Part shown: positions 1 through 7,644 of the stretch, one piece after another
Numbering within the stretch: position 1 is the stretch's first letter
How the letters are laid out: every line of letters starts with the position of its first letter
NCBI RefSeq assembly: GCF_024159265.1
Contig: NZ_JAMYWY010000001.1
Location: forward strand, 1,984,001-2,048,000
Direction: 5' to 3'
Length of the DNA: 64,000 bases
DNA from: Paenibacillus sp. 1781tsa1
GTDB taxonomy: Bacteria; Bacillota; Bacilli; Paenibacillales; Paenibacillaceae
The notes under the pieces: model-generated
What the model was told of the DNA's origin: nothing
Seen by the model: the letters and a program-made list of their open reading frames with translations, nothing else
Database searches by the model: none
Program-made: the position numbers and the translations under genes

Positions 1-1
1 A

Positions 2-379
2 ATGTGTGCGCCGGCCATGGGTCAGGTTGCTGCACTTGAGGCATTGACGAATGGTTTGGGTGAGAAAGATCGGATGGTAGAATCGTATAACCAGCGTAGA
101 CGTTTGATTGTACAGGGATTCAGGGATATTGGACTCGATTGTCATGAACCTCAGGGAGCATTCTATGCATTCCCGAGCATTCAAAAGACAGGGATGAGTT
201 CTGACCTGTTTGCTGAGCGATTGTTAACGGAGAATAAAGTTGCTGCTGTTCCCGGCAATGTTTTTGGCCCTCAGGGTGAAGGCTTCTTACGTTGTTCTTA
301 TGCTACTTCTGTGACCCAATTGAATGAAGCTTTGGAACGAATCGGAAACTTTGTTTACAAACTGCAAAAAGAGGGTTAA
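2..379 (+). CDS. Class I/II PLP-dependent aminotransferase, C-terminal part
   Basis: This is the last 125 residues of a fold-type I aminotransferase; the 5' end, with the Schiff-base lysine, lies outside the window. The PQGAFYAFP segment and the VPGNVFGPQGEGFLRCSYA segment, which carries the substrate-carboxylate arginine, are typical of the small C-terminal domain of aspartate/aromatic aminotransferases of the YugH/PatA group. The frame is open from the left edge, so the methionine at base 2 is internal. The substrate cannot be told from this fragment. The Spo0E-like gene that follows has its own promoter. Confidence 0.85.
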   Translation: MCAPAMGQVAALEALTNGLGEKDRMVESYNQRRRLIVQGFRDIGLDCHEPQGAFYAFPSIQKTGMSSDLFAERLLTENKVAAVPGNVFGPQGEGFLRCSYATSVTQLNEALERIGNFVYKLQKEG

Positions 380-454
380 TACTAAAGAAGAATCTTTTTA
401 CAAATGTGACATTGTTATCATTGTAAAAAAATAACTTTCTTTTACAAAATAATG

Positions 455-463
455 TGATATAAT
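455..463 (+). promoter_or_regulatory. Extended -10 promoter for the Spo0E-like gene
   Basis: TGaTATAAT is a perfect extended -10 element 60 bp before the start codon, with no good -35 box. The flanking 100 bp are very AT-rich, which in Bacillus often goes with AbrB control, but no AbrB site can be assigned. Confidence 0.5.
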
Positions 464-522
464 TTCAATTTGAAATAAGTTTTCTTATATTTGGAAACCA
501 TTTTTCCAAGGAGGGGTTAGCT

Positions 523-789
523 TTGTTTTGTGTTGAATATGATTTACCGACGAATCGTGGGCACGTTCTGGCAGAAGGCGATCATGGCGACCGATGGTCG
601 GTGAAACCCGATAACGCATCTTTGCATGACATTTCCTTGGAAGATGAAATTCATATGCTTCGTCGCAAGATGGAACAGATCTTCCTCGAAGAGAAATCAT
701 TCACATCCGATATTGTAATTGAAATCAGCAGTTTGCTGGATTTAAAGATTAATGAATATATGAAGGCTAACCCGATAAAAGGAAAATAA
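523..789 (+). CDS. Spo0E-like aspartyl-phosphate phosphatase
   Basis: An 88-residue protein. The second half has the two-helix hairpin of the Spo0E family: a first helix around residues 40-58 (EDEIHMLRRKMEQIF) and the signature ISSLLDLKINEYM at about 67-79, matching the family's S-x-x-LD catalytic stretch. Family members dephosphorylate Spo0A~P and delay sporulation. The start is TTG at 523, seven bases after a strong AAGGAGGGG site (508-516). The N-terminal 35 residues are not conserved in the family as I know it. The gene stands alone with its own promoter and terminator. The family is well supported; the target response regulator is inferred. Confidence 0.8.
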   Translation: MFCVEYDLPTNRGHVLAEGDHGDRWSVKPDNASLHDISLEDEIHMLRRKMEQIFLEEKSFTSDIVIEISSLLDLKINEYMKANPIKGK

Positions 790-832
790 CGTTTTTGCTG
801 AATTGAAACGTTTCATTTTATTGAGTTAGAAG

Positions 833-860
833 GAAGACCTGAGAGGGTCTTCTTTTTTTG
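833..860 (+). terminator. Intrinsic terminator of the Spo0E-like gene
   Basis: GAAGACC (833-839) pairs with GGTCTTC (846-852) and is followed by seven T. Confidence 0.85.
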
Positions 861-919
861 TGTGTAAAGCAAGGGTAATCCCTCAATAAAACAGGTTATT
901 TTTTTGCGTGGAACAATTG

Positions 920-928
920 TGATATATT
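920..928 (+). promoter_or_regulatory. Extended -10 promoter for the lipoprotein gene
   Basis: TGaTATATT lies 30 bp before the start codon. A TTGCGT at 904-909 is too close to serve as a standard -35 box, so the extended -10 probably carries recognition. Confidence 0.4.
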
Positions 929-957
929 GGACATAGGAGACTAAAGGGGGAACTGGA

Positions 958-1509
958 ATGAAGAGATTTTGGGGGCTTACTGCAATCATTTCTATCGTTT
1001 TTCTGCTTGCTGGTTGTGGAGGTAAAGATGGTTTTTCCATATTCATCATTGATAACCAAGGAAATCCATCTGTAATCTCAGAGCAGTTACAGGCCAATCT
1101 GCAACAGAAACTGGGTGAGGAACCCAAGGTGGAAGTAATTACCAGTGCAATGTATGATGTTCAGAAAATTATGGTAGAATATGCGGCTGGAGGACATGAT
1201 ATTTTCATTTTGCCTGAATCCGACATGAAACAATACGGAAGTAATGGCTCTAATGTTCCGCTGGATGATACTTTTGATCCCAAGAAGTTTGAACGGGGTG
1301 TATTTGAGGGTGGAGTATTGGTAGAGAAGGGTGAAGGAGATGGAGGTTCAGATATCAAACAAGAATCACATCTTTACGGCATTCCACTCGAAGATATGAA
1401 AATGTTTAAAGATGTAGAATATGCTGCGAGCAATTTGTTCGCCACCATTCCAGTGTCAGCTTCCAATGTCGAAGAATCCAAGAAAGTGCTGAAGGCGCTG
1501 ACAGAGTAA
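958..1509 (+). CDS. Hypothetical lipoprotein
   Basis: A 183-residue protein with a lipoprotein signal peptide: a basic start (MKR), a hydrophobic core and the lipobox LAGC with Cys20. It should be lipidated and held on the outer face of the membrane. The mature part has an alternating alpha/beta look (KVEVITSAMYDVQKIMVEYAAGGHDIFILP), like one lobe of a periplasmic-binding fold, but I recognise no family. It has a promoter and an AAGGGGG site. cobU starts 37 bp downstream without a terminator between them, so the two may be co-transcribed. A role in cobinamide capture would be guesswork. Confidence 0.75.
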   Translation: MKRFWGLTAIISIVFLLAGCGGKDGFSIFIIDNQGNPSVISEQLQANLQQKLGEEPKVEVITSAMYDVQKIMVEYAAGGHDIFILPESDMKQYGSNGSNVPLDDTFDPKKFERGVFEGGVLVEKGEGDGGSDIKQESHLYGIPLEDMKMFKDVEYAASNLFATIPVSASNVEESKKVLKALTE

Positions 1510-1546
1510 AGAAAATTCAGAATGGCTATGGAAGGAGGGAAGCGGA

Positions 1547-2089
1547 TTGCTGATTACGGTCACAGGCGGCATAGGTAGTGGTAAAACCCGGTTTGCCCTC
1601 AAGTACGCAGCCGGGATTAGCCGGGAGGGTGTATATTTATCCACTGGTGATCATGATCCCGTTATTCCCGAATTGCCATCCGCTCATTATCGTGCCATTC
1701 ATGCCGGGAACGGTCAGCATCTGACAGAGGTGATCACCCAAATTAATCGGGAATCCAATCTGTTTTTGGCAGATCAGCGAATTTTAATTGTAGACAGTCT
1801 GACTTCCTGGATGGCTGCCGGTTTCAGGGCAACAGAGGATCTGAATCATCAGCGTTCAGAGACACAGCTTTTGCTTGATGCGTTATTGTCTTATCAGGGG
1901 AAGTTGCTTGTGGTTACCAATGAAATGCATGGCACGTTGCATCCTACCGAGGAAGAACGAATATTTACAGCGAGAATGGCTTCGGTTAACCGAATGCTGC
2001 AGATACATGCTGAAAAGATGTACTTGCTGGTATCTGGACTGGCTATCGATCTTAAGAGTCAGGGCATGCGAAATGAAGATGAACGATAG
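1547..2089 (+). CDS. cobU: Adenosylcobinamide kinase / adenosylcobinamide-phosphate guanylyltransferase (CobU-type)
   Basis: CobU phosphorylates adenosylcobinamide and then attaches GMP, preparing the nucleotide loop of vitamin B12. The 180-residue protein starts with a P-loop, GGIGSGKT (residues 7-14). It has a Walker B-like LIVDSL stretch and the family's C-terminal block (VTNEMHGTLHP, then MASVNRMLQIHAEKMYLLVSGLAIDLK), which matches the 'SNEVG...LNQ...VxGLxxxLK' pattern. The usual GLG after SNEV is replaced by HGT. The start is TTG at 1547 with GGAGGG seven bases upstream. No other corrin-ring gene is adjacent, but a cobalamin adenosyltransferase lies at 2933, so the local theme looks like cobinamide salvage. 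Confidence 0.82.
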   Translation: MLITVTGGIGSGKTRFALKYAAGISREGVYLSTGDHDPVIPELPSAHYRAIHAGNGQHLTEVITQINRESNLFLADQRILIVDSLTSWMAAGFRATEDLNHQRSETQLLLDALLSYQGKLLVVTNEMHGTLHPTEEERIFTARMASVNRMLQIHAEKMYLLVSGLAIDLKSQGMRNEDER

Positions 2090-2117
2090 CGAGATGACAT
2101 AAACGGGTGACATAAAG

Positions 2118-2158
2118 AAGCCTCCTTAACCACGAATTGGTGGCGAGGAGGCTTTATT
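2118..2158. terminator. Bidirectional terminator between cobU and the DedA gene
   Basis: AAGCCTCC (2118-2125) pairs with GGAGGCTT (2147-2154). It sits between converging genes; the T-rich tail is better on the plus strand. Confidence 0.8.
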
Positions 2159-2172
2159 TAATCATCTTTTTT

Positions 2173-2784
2173 TTATTTTTGCTTTTTGCTACGTCTGATC
2201 CACCAGATGATACATCCGATGACAATGATGGCCAGAATGACGTACACTACAATGGAATAGACGTCCATAAAGTGCAAAATGCTCTCCCATGATGCGCCAA
2301 GCGCAGCGCCAACGCAGACAAGAATGACATTCCAGATCAATGTACCAATGGTTGTAAAGAGAAGGAATAAACCAAATTTCATATTGGACATGCCTGCGGG
2401 GATGGAGATCAGACTTCGGACGAGGGGAACCATTCGGCAGAATAATACGGTCCACATGCCATATTTGTCAAACCATGCATCGACACGGTGAATATCCTCT
2501 TTTTTGATGCGCAGAACATGTCCCCAACGTTCCACAATTTTCTCAAGGCGTTCGACGTCAATGAGTAGTCCAATACCATACAGGAGAACAGCACCAAGGA
2601 CGGAGCCAATGGTTGCGGCGATAATAACACCTGGAAGAGTGAGACTGGTATAGGTGGTCATGAAACCGCCAAACGGCAAGATGATTTCGGATGGAATCGG
2701 GGGAAATACGTTCTCAAGAGCAATAATGAGTGCAATGCCTATGTAGCCGTATTGTTCCATGAAATCGGTTATCCAGTTTTGCAT
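2173..2784 (-). CDS. DedA family membrane protein
   Basis: A polytopic inner-membrane protein of 203 residues. The signature region ENVFPPIPSEIILPFGGF near the N-terminus and the later CRMVPLVRSLISIPAG segment, with the paired arginines, mark the DedA/VTT family. These proteins are linked to membrane-potential homeostasis and lipid (undecaprenyl-phosphate or phosphatidylethanolamine) flipping. I chose the ATG at 2784 (MQNWITDF) because AAAGGAG sits seven bases upstream; the frame is open 20 codons further but without a ribosome site. The protein ends in a basic tail (RRSKKQK). It is convergent with cobU and divergent from the adenosyltransferase. Its substrate is unknown. Confidence 0.85.
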   Translation of the reverse strand: MQNWITDFMEQYGYIGIALIIALENVFPPIPSEIILPFGGFMTTYTSLTLPGVIIAATIGSVLGAVLLYGIGLLIDVERLEKIVERWGHVLRIKKEDIHRVDAWFDKYGMWTVLFCRMVPLVRSLISIPAGMSNMKFGLFLLFTTIGTLIWNVILVCVGAALGASWESILHFMDVYSIVVYVILAIIVIGCIIWWIRRSKKQK

Positions 2785-2932
2785 AATCGTCTCCTTTACT
2801 TTTGGTTTCCTTCGATTTGTCGTATACTCGGCAGAGCACACCAATTCTTATATACGTGTAAAGCGATAGAGGGGTTTCTGAAAAAATGGCATTCCCGTAT
2901 TCATTATTATATTACCAATTGGAGGGATAACG

Positions 2933-3508
2933 ATGGGCATATATACACGAACAGGTGACGAAGGACAGACTTCTGTCATCGGTGGACGCGTCATCAAGGA
3001 TGATGACCGAGTTGAGGCTTATGGCACAATTGATGAGTTGAACTGTTTTGTCGGTCAGGCGATCAGCCTTATTGACTCTGCTCAAGGGGAATTTGAAGAT
3101 CTGCGTGAACATCTGCTGGAAGTTCAGCAGGAACTGTTTGATTGCGGGTCGGATCTGGCCTTCGTGAAGATTAGTGAGACCAAATATAAGGTGAGAGATG
3201 AAATGGTCACACGTCTGGAACAATGGATCGACCAGTATGATGCAGAGAATCCAAAAGTGGAACGGTTCATTATTCCAGGCGGCAGTCAGCTATCTTCTGC
3301 TCTTCATGTGTGCCGGACGGTATGTCGCCGCGCAGAACGTCGCACGGTAACACTTGGGCAACATACCGATATTAATCCGTCTGTACGACGGTATCTAAAC
3401 AGACTGTCTGATTACTTCTTCGTGGTTGCACGGACGGCCAACGCAAGACAACAGGTGGCGGATATTGAATATGTGCGGAGCAAAAAAGTCTTCCGCCGCA
3501 AAGAATGA
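2933..3508 (+). CDS. PduO-type cob(I)alamin adenosyltransferase
   Basis: It transfers the 5'-deoxyadenosyl group of ATP to cob(I)alamin or cobinamide to make the coenzyme form. The 191-residue protein opens with the MGIYTRTGDEGQTSVIGG nucleotide-binding stretch and VEAYGTIDELN. It has the helical-bundle motif VCRTVCRRAERR at about residues 125-136 and the C-terminal RYLNRLSDYFFVVAR; all are PduO hallmarks. Size is normal for the family. GGAGGG precedes the ATG. The stop overlaps the start of the pseudouridine synthase gene by four bases (ATGA), so the two are translationally coupled, although no functional link is known. Together with cobU it points to use of salvaged corrinoids. Confidence 0.92.
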   Translation: MGIYTRTGDEGQTSVIGGRVIKDDDRVEAYGTIDELNCFVGQAISLIDSAQGEFEDLREHLLEVQQELFDCGSDLAFVKISETKYKVRDEMVTRLEQWIDQYDAENPKVERFIIPGGSQLSSALHVCRTVCRRAERRTVTLGQHTDINPSVRRYLNRLSDYFFVVARTANARQQVADIEYVRSKKVFRRKE

Positions 3509-4488
3509 GCCGATATTATTCGCCGATTGTCTACACGGTGACCGAACAAGAAGATGGCTGGTTGCTGAAGACCGTGCTTCAGCGCCGGCTGCTGGTGTCG
3601 CGTAAGCTTTTATCCAAAATCAAGCTGACGGAACAAGGCGTTATGCTTAATGGAGAGCGCGTATACATTAGCGTCAAGGTAGCTGCTGGTGATGTCGTTG
3701 AAGTTCGGATGGAGCAAGAGGAATCGGATGATATTTTGCCTGAACCTATCCCCTTTACCGTTCTGTATGAAGACGAGCACTTGCTTATTGTCAACAAGGA
3801 TGCGGGCATCATCGTTCATCCGACGCATGGACATTATACAGGTACTTTGGCGAATGGGGTCGTTCATTACTGGAAATCCAAAGGCGAACGATTCCGGTTC
3901 AGACCGATTCATCGGCTTGATCAGGAAACGTCAGGTGTGCTCGCCATAGCCAAGAATCCCTATGTGCACCAGCACGTATCTGAACAGATGATTGCAGGGA
4001 CGGTAGATAAGAAATATATTGCGCTTGTACACGGCAACCCTGTCCCGGAACAGGGGTCAGTAGATGGCCCGATCGATCGCGATCCTGAAGAGCCACACCG
4101 CCGAATCGTAACACCTGATGGTTACGCTGCAAGAACGTTGTACACAACCTTAACACGTTGGGCAGAGGGCAGCGCCAGTGCAGTAAGTCTCAAGCTGGAA
4201 AGTGGCAGGACCCACCAGATCCGGGTACATATGACGTCCATCGGTTGCCCGTTAATCGGAGATCGGATGTATAAGACACTCCCTGTGGACGGAATCGATG
4301 AGCAGACGATGGTTGTACGGGAGGAACGGGACAGCTGGATTGAACGTCAGGCATTACATGCCTGTGAGCTGACGTTCGAGCATCCAATTCTACAGGAACG
4401 CATGACGTTCCAGGCTCCTTTTCCAGCAGATATGGCCGCGTTGGAGAAGCGTTTGAATGATGAGGCAGCTCCCAGAGAAGAACTGTAG
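3505..4488 (+). CDS. RluA family RNA pseudouridine synthase
   Basis: A 327-residue pseudouridine synthase of the RluA/RluD family, modifying uridines in rRNA or tRNA. An N-terminal S4-like segment (RRLLVSRKLLSKIKLTEQGVMLNGERV) leads into the catalytic domain. There the HRLDQETSGVLAIAKN motif carries the catalytic Asp, and LKLESGRTHQIRVHMTSIGCPLIGD is the C-terminal signature. Length fits RluD/YlyB-type enzymes. It starts inside the stop codon of the upstream gene. The target site cannot be named from sequence alone. Confidence 0.9.
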   Translation: MSRYYSPIVYTVTEQEDGWLLKTVLQRRLLVSRKLLSKIKLTEQGVMLNGERVYISVKVAAGDVVEVRMEQEESDDILPEPIPFTVLYEDEHLLIVNKDAGIIVHPTHGHYTGTLANGVVHYWKSKGERFRFRPIHRLDQETSGVLAIAKNPYVHQHVSEQMIAGTVDKKYIALVHGNPVPEQGSVDGPIDRDPEEPHRRIVTPDGYAARTLYTTLTRWAEGSASAVSLKLESGRTHQIRVHMTSIGCPLIGDRMYKTLPVDGIDEQTMVVREERDSWIERQALHACELTFEHPILQERMTFQAPFPADMAALEKRLNDEAAPREEL

Positions 4489-4698
4489 GAAGCCTGAGAC
4501 GAGGTCTTTAGATTTACTTAGATACACACTCTGTATCGTAGCTTTCTTTAAGGCTCGTTCTGCTTGAGGTTCAACGCTGTTTGCTTAAATCTTGTTTGTG
4601 AGGGATGCTTCATGCACCCGAACAACATGCCGTAGGCTAATCTTTATGGTTTAATGTATTGATGTTTACCAATTTCATATTAAATATTTCAAGAACTC

Positions 4699-4738
4699 AA
4701 ATCTTACAGCTTTTAAGGATATAAAAGCTGTAAGATTT
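4699..4738 (+). repeat. 17-bp perfect hairpin
   Basis: The arm at 4699-4715 is perfectly complementary to the arm at 4722-4738, with a six-base loop. Four T precede a G at the end (4736-4739), so it may be a weak terminator or the first stem of a leader RNA. Confidence 0.7.
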
Positions 4739-4755
4739 TGGTCCAAAGAAATATA

Positions 4756-4783
4756 GCGAATGAGTGTTTTTGAACTCATTCGC
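4756..4783 (+). repeat. 10-bp perfect hairpin
   Basis: GCGAATGAGT (4756-4765) and ACTCATTCGC (4774-4783) form a stem with an eight-base loop. It follows the 17-bp hairpin by 17 bases and has no T tail. Confidence 0.65.
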
Positions 4784-4824
4784 AAAAATCAGTAAAGTTG
4801 CATGGCGATGGTATCGATTTGGAG

Positions 4825-4894
4825 CGACTTTTGGATTTGCGAAGCAAACCAAGGAAAGCGAGAAGTCGAAACCGGAGCCACACGAAACCGGAGC
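4825..4894 (+). repeat. Two-level stem-loop followed by a tandem 12-mer
   Basis: CGACTT (4825-4830) pairs with AAGTCG (4863-4868). Nested inside, TTGGATTTGC (4831-4840) pairs with GCAAACCAA (4844-4852) around a GAA loop with one bulged A. The 12-mer CGAAACCGGAGC then occurs twice, at 4867-4878 and 4883-4894, with a 16-base period. The segment ends just before the ribosome site of the YusI-like gene. Confidence 0.6.
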
Positions 4895-4911
4895 ATTGGA
4901 GGAACAAATAA

Positions 4912-5277
4912 ATGAGCAACTTAAAAGTATATCAATATGCCAAATGCGGCACATGCCGCAAAGCTGTAAAGTGGCTTGAAGGCCAAGGACATGAGCTGGA
5001 GCTAATCCCCATTTTCGATACACCGCCATCAGAATCCGAACTAACAGAACTGATCCAGAAGAGCGGGCTCGAGGTGAAGAAGTTCTTTAATACGAGCGGG
5101 GAAGTGTACAAAGAACAACAACTGAAGGACAAGCTGCCAGGCATGTCCGCTGATGAACAGATTCGTTTGCTGGCTTCCAATGGTCGGCTGATCAAGCGTC
5201 CGATTGTTACGGATGGAGAAAAGGTTACGGTTGGTTTCAAGGAAGAGACGTACGAGCAGGAATGGAATAACGCATAA
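4912..5277 (+). CDS. ArsC/Spx-like thioredoxin-fold protein (YusI-type)
   Basis: A 121-residue protein of the arsenate reductase/Spx superfamily. The N-terminal CxxC (KCGTCRK, Cys12 and Cys15) and the C-terminal block RLLASNGRLIKRPIVTDGEKVTVGF match the YusI/YffB-type branch. It lacks the RNA-polymerase-binding features that would make it a clear Spx. A role in thiol redox or arsenate reduction is a family guess; no ars genes are nearby. GGAGG precedes the ATG by nine bases. The long structured leader upstream is unusual for this family. Confidence 0.85.
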   Translation: MSNLKVYQYAKCGTCRKAVKWLEGQGHELELIPIFDTPPSESELTELIQKSGLEVKKFFNTSGEVYKEQQLKDKLPGMSADEQIRLLASNGRLIKRPIVTDGEKVTVGFKEETYEQEWNNA

Positions 5278-5292
5278 ACGTGCTGAATACCA

Positions 5293-5324
5293 GCTCTGAA
5301 TTGTTCAAAATTCAGGGCTTTTTT
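5293..5324 (+). terminator. Intrinsic terminator of the YusI-like gene
   Basis: GCTCTGAATT (5293-5302) pairs with AATTCAGGGC (5309-5318) with one G-T pair, followed by six T. Confidence 0.88.
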
Positions 5325-5349
5325 GGCTGAACGATGGTTGGCGGAACTA

Positions 5350-5358
5350 TGCTATAAT
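5350..5358 (+). promoter_or_regulatory. Extended -10 promoter upstream of the palindromic element
   Basis: TGcTATAAT is an extended -10 box with no standard -35. A transcript from here would run through the 5386-5581 palindrome into the exonuclease gene. Confidence 0.5.
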
Positions 5359-5385
5359 GATAGAATTAGTTTCGTATTTTATTTG

Positions 5386-5581
5386 CTATAGAAATTGAAC
5401 TAAACATTTACACGAAAATGGAGAGGACAGAAATAACCTGAAGAAGCGGAGCGTTCGCCTTTATCCCCGGATTTTCCCTTCTGGAAAAGGGAATCAAAAA
5501 AATCTGGGGATAACAGCGATCAGAAGGTTGTTCTGTCATCGGAATGGTAAGTGTAAATATACTTTAGTTTAATTTCTATAG
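5386..5581. repeat. 196-bp MITE-like palindromic element with terminal inverted repeats
   Basis: The left end (5386-5413) and right end (5551-5581) are imperfect inverted repeats that both begin CTATAGAAATT read inward. Nested stems continue inward: GACAGAA/TTCTGTC (5426-5432/5531-5537), AACCT/AGGTT (5435-5439/5525-5529), TTATCCCC/GGGGATAA (5461-5468/5506-5513), GGATTTT/AAAAATC (5469-5475/5498-5504) and CCCTT/AAGGG (5476-5480/5487-5491). The whole unit can fold into one long hairpin. It has no coding capacity and looks like a non-autonomous insertion or a structured RNA. It ends 27 bp before the exonuclease start. Confidence 0.7.
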
Positions 5582-5608
5582 AATCAGGACAGGAGAGAAC
5601 AAATTCAA

Positions 5609-6502
5609 GTGAATCAACGTAATGAACCTACTTTGTTGCTGGTGGACGGTATGGCGGTGTTGTTCCGTGCTTTTTATGCGACATCTGCAAGCGGATATAT
5701 CAGACGTACAAAGGCAGGATTGCCTACCAACGCAGTCTACGGATTTATCCGTTATTTCTGGGATGCGGTTCAGACTTTTGGGCCAAGTCATGTCGTATGT
5801 TGTTGGGATATGGGCGGTAAGACGTTCCGCGGTGAAGAATATGCAGCCTACAAAGGCAACCGGGCCGAAGCTCCGGATGACCTGATTCCCCAGTTTGCTC
5901 TGATTCGTGAAGTCATGGACAGCCTGGGTATTCCAAATATAGGTGCACAAGGATTCGAAGCCGACGATTGCATTGGGACGCTTGCTAAGTATTATACCGA
6001 AGAGACCGATATGAATGTTATGGTACTGACGGGTGACCACGACATGTTGCAACTGATTAACGACCGCACAAGTATCATTATTATGAAAAAAGGCCATGGC
6101 AACTACATGGTGTACAACCCTGAAACGCTCATGGCAGAGAAACAACTGACACCTCGTCAAGTGATTGACATGAAGGGTCTGATGGGAGATGCCAGTGACA
6201 ATTATCCCGGAGTACGGGGAATTGGTGAGAAAACAGCGTTGAAGCTTGTACAGGAGTACGGCTCCATTGAAGGCATTTTGAGCAACATGGATAAATTGAC
6301 GCCTTCGGTGCGTAACAAGATTGAGAATGATCTGGACATGCTTCATCTGTCCCGCAAACTGGCAGAGATTCATTGTGCTGTTCCGGTTGCCTGTGCGCTG
6401 GATATCTGTGAATTGCGTCTTGATCCGGATATGGTGATGGACAAGTTTGAACAACTTGAGATGAAGAGCCTTGGCTCTTGGATGGGAGTGGCAATAGGGT
6501 GA
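5609..6502 (+). CDS. 5'-3' exonuclease, DNA polymerase I N-terminal domain type (YpcP-like)
   Basis: A stand-alone flap/5'-3' exonuclease of 297 residues, as in B. subtilis YpcP, likely to remove RNA primers or flaps. The N-terminal LLLVDGMAVLFRAFYA, the central GFEADDCIGTLA and VLTGDHDMLQL with metal-binding acidic residues, and the helix-hairpin-helix region MGDASDNYPGVRGIGEKTALKL are all typical. The start is GTG at 5609; an AGGAG lies about 13 bases upstream, which is far, so initiation may be modest. It follows the 196-bp palindrome and its stop overlaps the start of the next gene. Confidence 0.9.
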   Translation: MNQRNEPTLLLVDGMAVLFRAFYATSASGYIRRTKAGLPTNAVYGFIRYFWDAVQTFGPSHVVCCWDMGGKTFRGEEYAAYKGNRAEAPDDLIPQFALIREVMDSLGIPNIGAQGFEADDCIGTLAKYYTEETDMNVMVLTGDHDMLQLINDRTSIIIMKKGHGNYMVYNPETLMAEKQLTPRQVIDMKGLMGDASDNYPGVRGIGEKTALKLVQEYGSIEGILSNMDKLTPSVRNKIENDLDMLHLSRKLAEIHCAVPVACALDICELRLDPDMVMDKFEQLEMKSLGSWMGVAIG

Positions 6503-7614
6503 GCAACAAGCAGAACGTACGAACAGGCAAAAAGTGGTGGACAGGGGCTATGGCCCTCGTCCTGGCCTTGCCCGTAATTCTTTCGGGAGCAGTGAGTGCG
6601 CCACAGACAGTGGATGCCAAAGCAGCAATTAGCACCAAAGTACAGAAAGTAAAAGCAGCAGGACGTAATTTTACCGTACAGACCGTTTCGATTCCGAAGG
6701 GAACACCGGTTACCGTGGGACTCGCGAAGAAGCAAGTTGGCCAGACGGCAACATTGCCATCGATTGTGAAAGCCTATGGTGCACAAGCTGCCATTAACGG
6801 AGCATTTTTCGAAGCATATAACGGAGCACCAGATCCATACGGTATGTTAATAGCTAATGGTAAGGTCATACATATTGGAAGATACGGAACATCCATCGGA
6901 TTTAAGGAAGATGGCTCGGCAATTATGGATTCACTTCAGGTGAGTTTGACAGGTAAAGTAACAGATACAAAAGGCAAATCACGCAGTTGGTATGCGACAT
7001 TTATTAATCGAACACCCTCTGCGAATGCAAGCATTACGATGCTGTATACGCCTGAAAGAGGTGCCACAGTCGGGTTTAAAGGCGGTACTGCCGTAGTCAT
7101 GGAGAAAGGCATCGTGACCAAGAAAGTGCCCAACACCAATGTAGCCATTCCTAAGAATGGCTCGGTACTGGTTTTCACAGGTAATCAAAAGTCTTCTTCG
7201 GATCGTTTCACCGTTGGTTCAACCGTAGAAATGAATTACAAATATACAAACGCAGCAGGTAAAGAGATCCCTTGGCAAGATGTAGTGACTGCTGTGGGAG
7301 CAGGCCCGCGTCTGGTGAAAGACGGCAAGGTAGCTGTAAATCCGACGAGCGAAGGTTTCAAGGATGCCAAGATTCTTAATGCTTCCGGAGCCAGAAGTGG
7401 TATCGCGATCATGGCAGACGGTTCCGTTATGCTGGCTACCGTTTCCGGAGCCACAATCAAGGAGTGGGCAGCGGTGATGCAGAAGCTTGGTGCAAAGCAG
7501 GCCATGAATCTGGATGGTGGTGCATCCTCAGGCATGTATGCCGGGGGCAAAATGCTGACTTCACCAGGTCGACTTTTGAGTAATACACTCGTATTTGGCG
7601 GCTCTGTGCGTTAA
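6499..7614 (+). CDS. Secreted phosphodiester glycosidase (NAGPA domain) protein
   Basis: A 371-residue exported protein. After a basic stretch (RTGKKWW) a hydrophobic signal segment of about 18 residues ends near AVSA/VDAKA. The rest is a NAGPA-type domain with the family blocks AINGAFFEAYNGAPDPYG, TAVGAGPRLV and MNLDGGASSGMYA. The family includes the mammalian uncovering enzyme that removes GlcNAc from phosphodiesters; bacterial members are thought to act on wall glycopolymers. I chose GTG 6499, which overlaps the exonuclease stop (GTGA), with GGGAG 10 bases upstream; the frame is open to an ATG at 6478 with a poor site. A second NAGPA protein is at 50698-51762. Confidence 0.85.
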   Translation: MSNKQNVRTGKKWWTGAMALVLALPVILSGAVSAPQTVDAKAAISTKVQKVKAAGRNFTVQTVSIPKGTPVTVGLAKKQVGQTATLPSIVKAYGAQAAINGAFFEAYNGAPDPYGMLIANGKVIHIGRYGTSIGFKEDGSAIMDSLQVSLTGKVTDTKGKSRSWYATFINRTPSANASITMLYTPERGATVGFKGGTAVVMEKGIVTKKVPNTNVAIPKNGSVLVFTGNQKSSSDRFTVGSTVEMNYKYTNAAGKEIPWQDVVTAVGAGPRLVKDGKVAVNPTSEGFKDAKILNASGARSGIAIMADGSVMLATVSGATIKEWAAVMQKLGAKQAMNLDGGASSGMYAGGKMLTSPGRLLSNTLVFGGSVR

Positions 7615-7644
7615 AAGAAAGTGATTATGGGAGGGATGACGCAA

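Larger units (their letters stand above)
4489..4911 (+). other. 423-bp non-coding region with several hairpins before the YusI-like gene
   Basis: No convincing gene here. From 4699 on it holds three separate hairpins and a short direct repeat, annotated individually and discussed in the findings. A weak promoter candidate (TTGATG 4659-4664, TAAATA 4681-4686) would place a transcript start just ahead of the first hairpin. The first 200 bp show only small dyads, such as GATACA/TGTATC (4521-4537). Confidence 0.5.

Noticed and set aside
4764..4979. A 71-codon plus-strand frame running through the structured leader into the YusI-like gene
   Set aside because: It spans the hairpins, has no ribosome site and overlaps a well-supported gene in another frame.
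5576..6454. A 292-codon open frame on the minus strand
   Set aside because: It is antisense to the 5'-3' exonuclease gene, has no ribosome site and its product (His/Cys/Phe-rich) shows no family feature.
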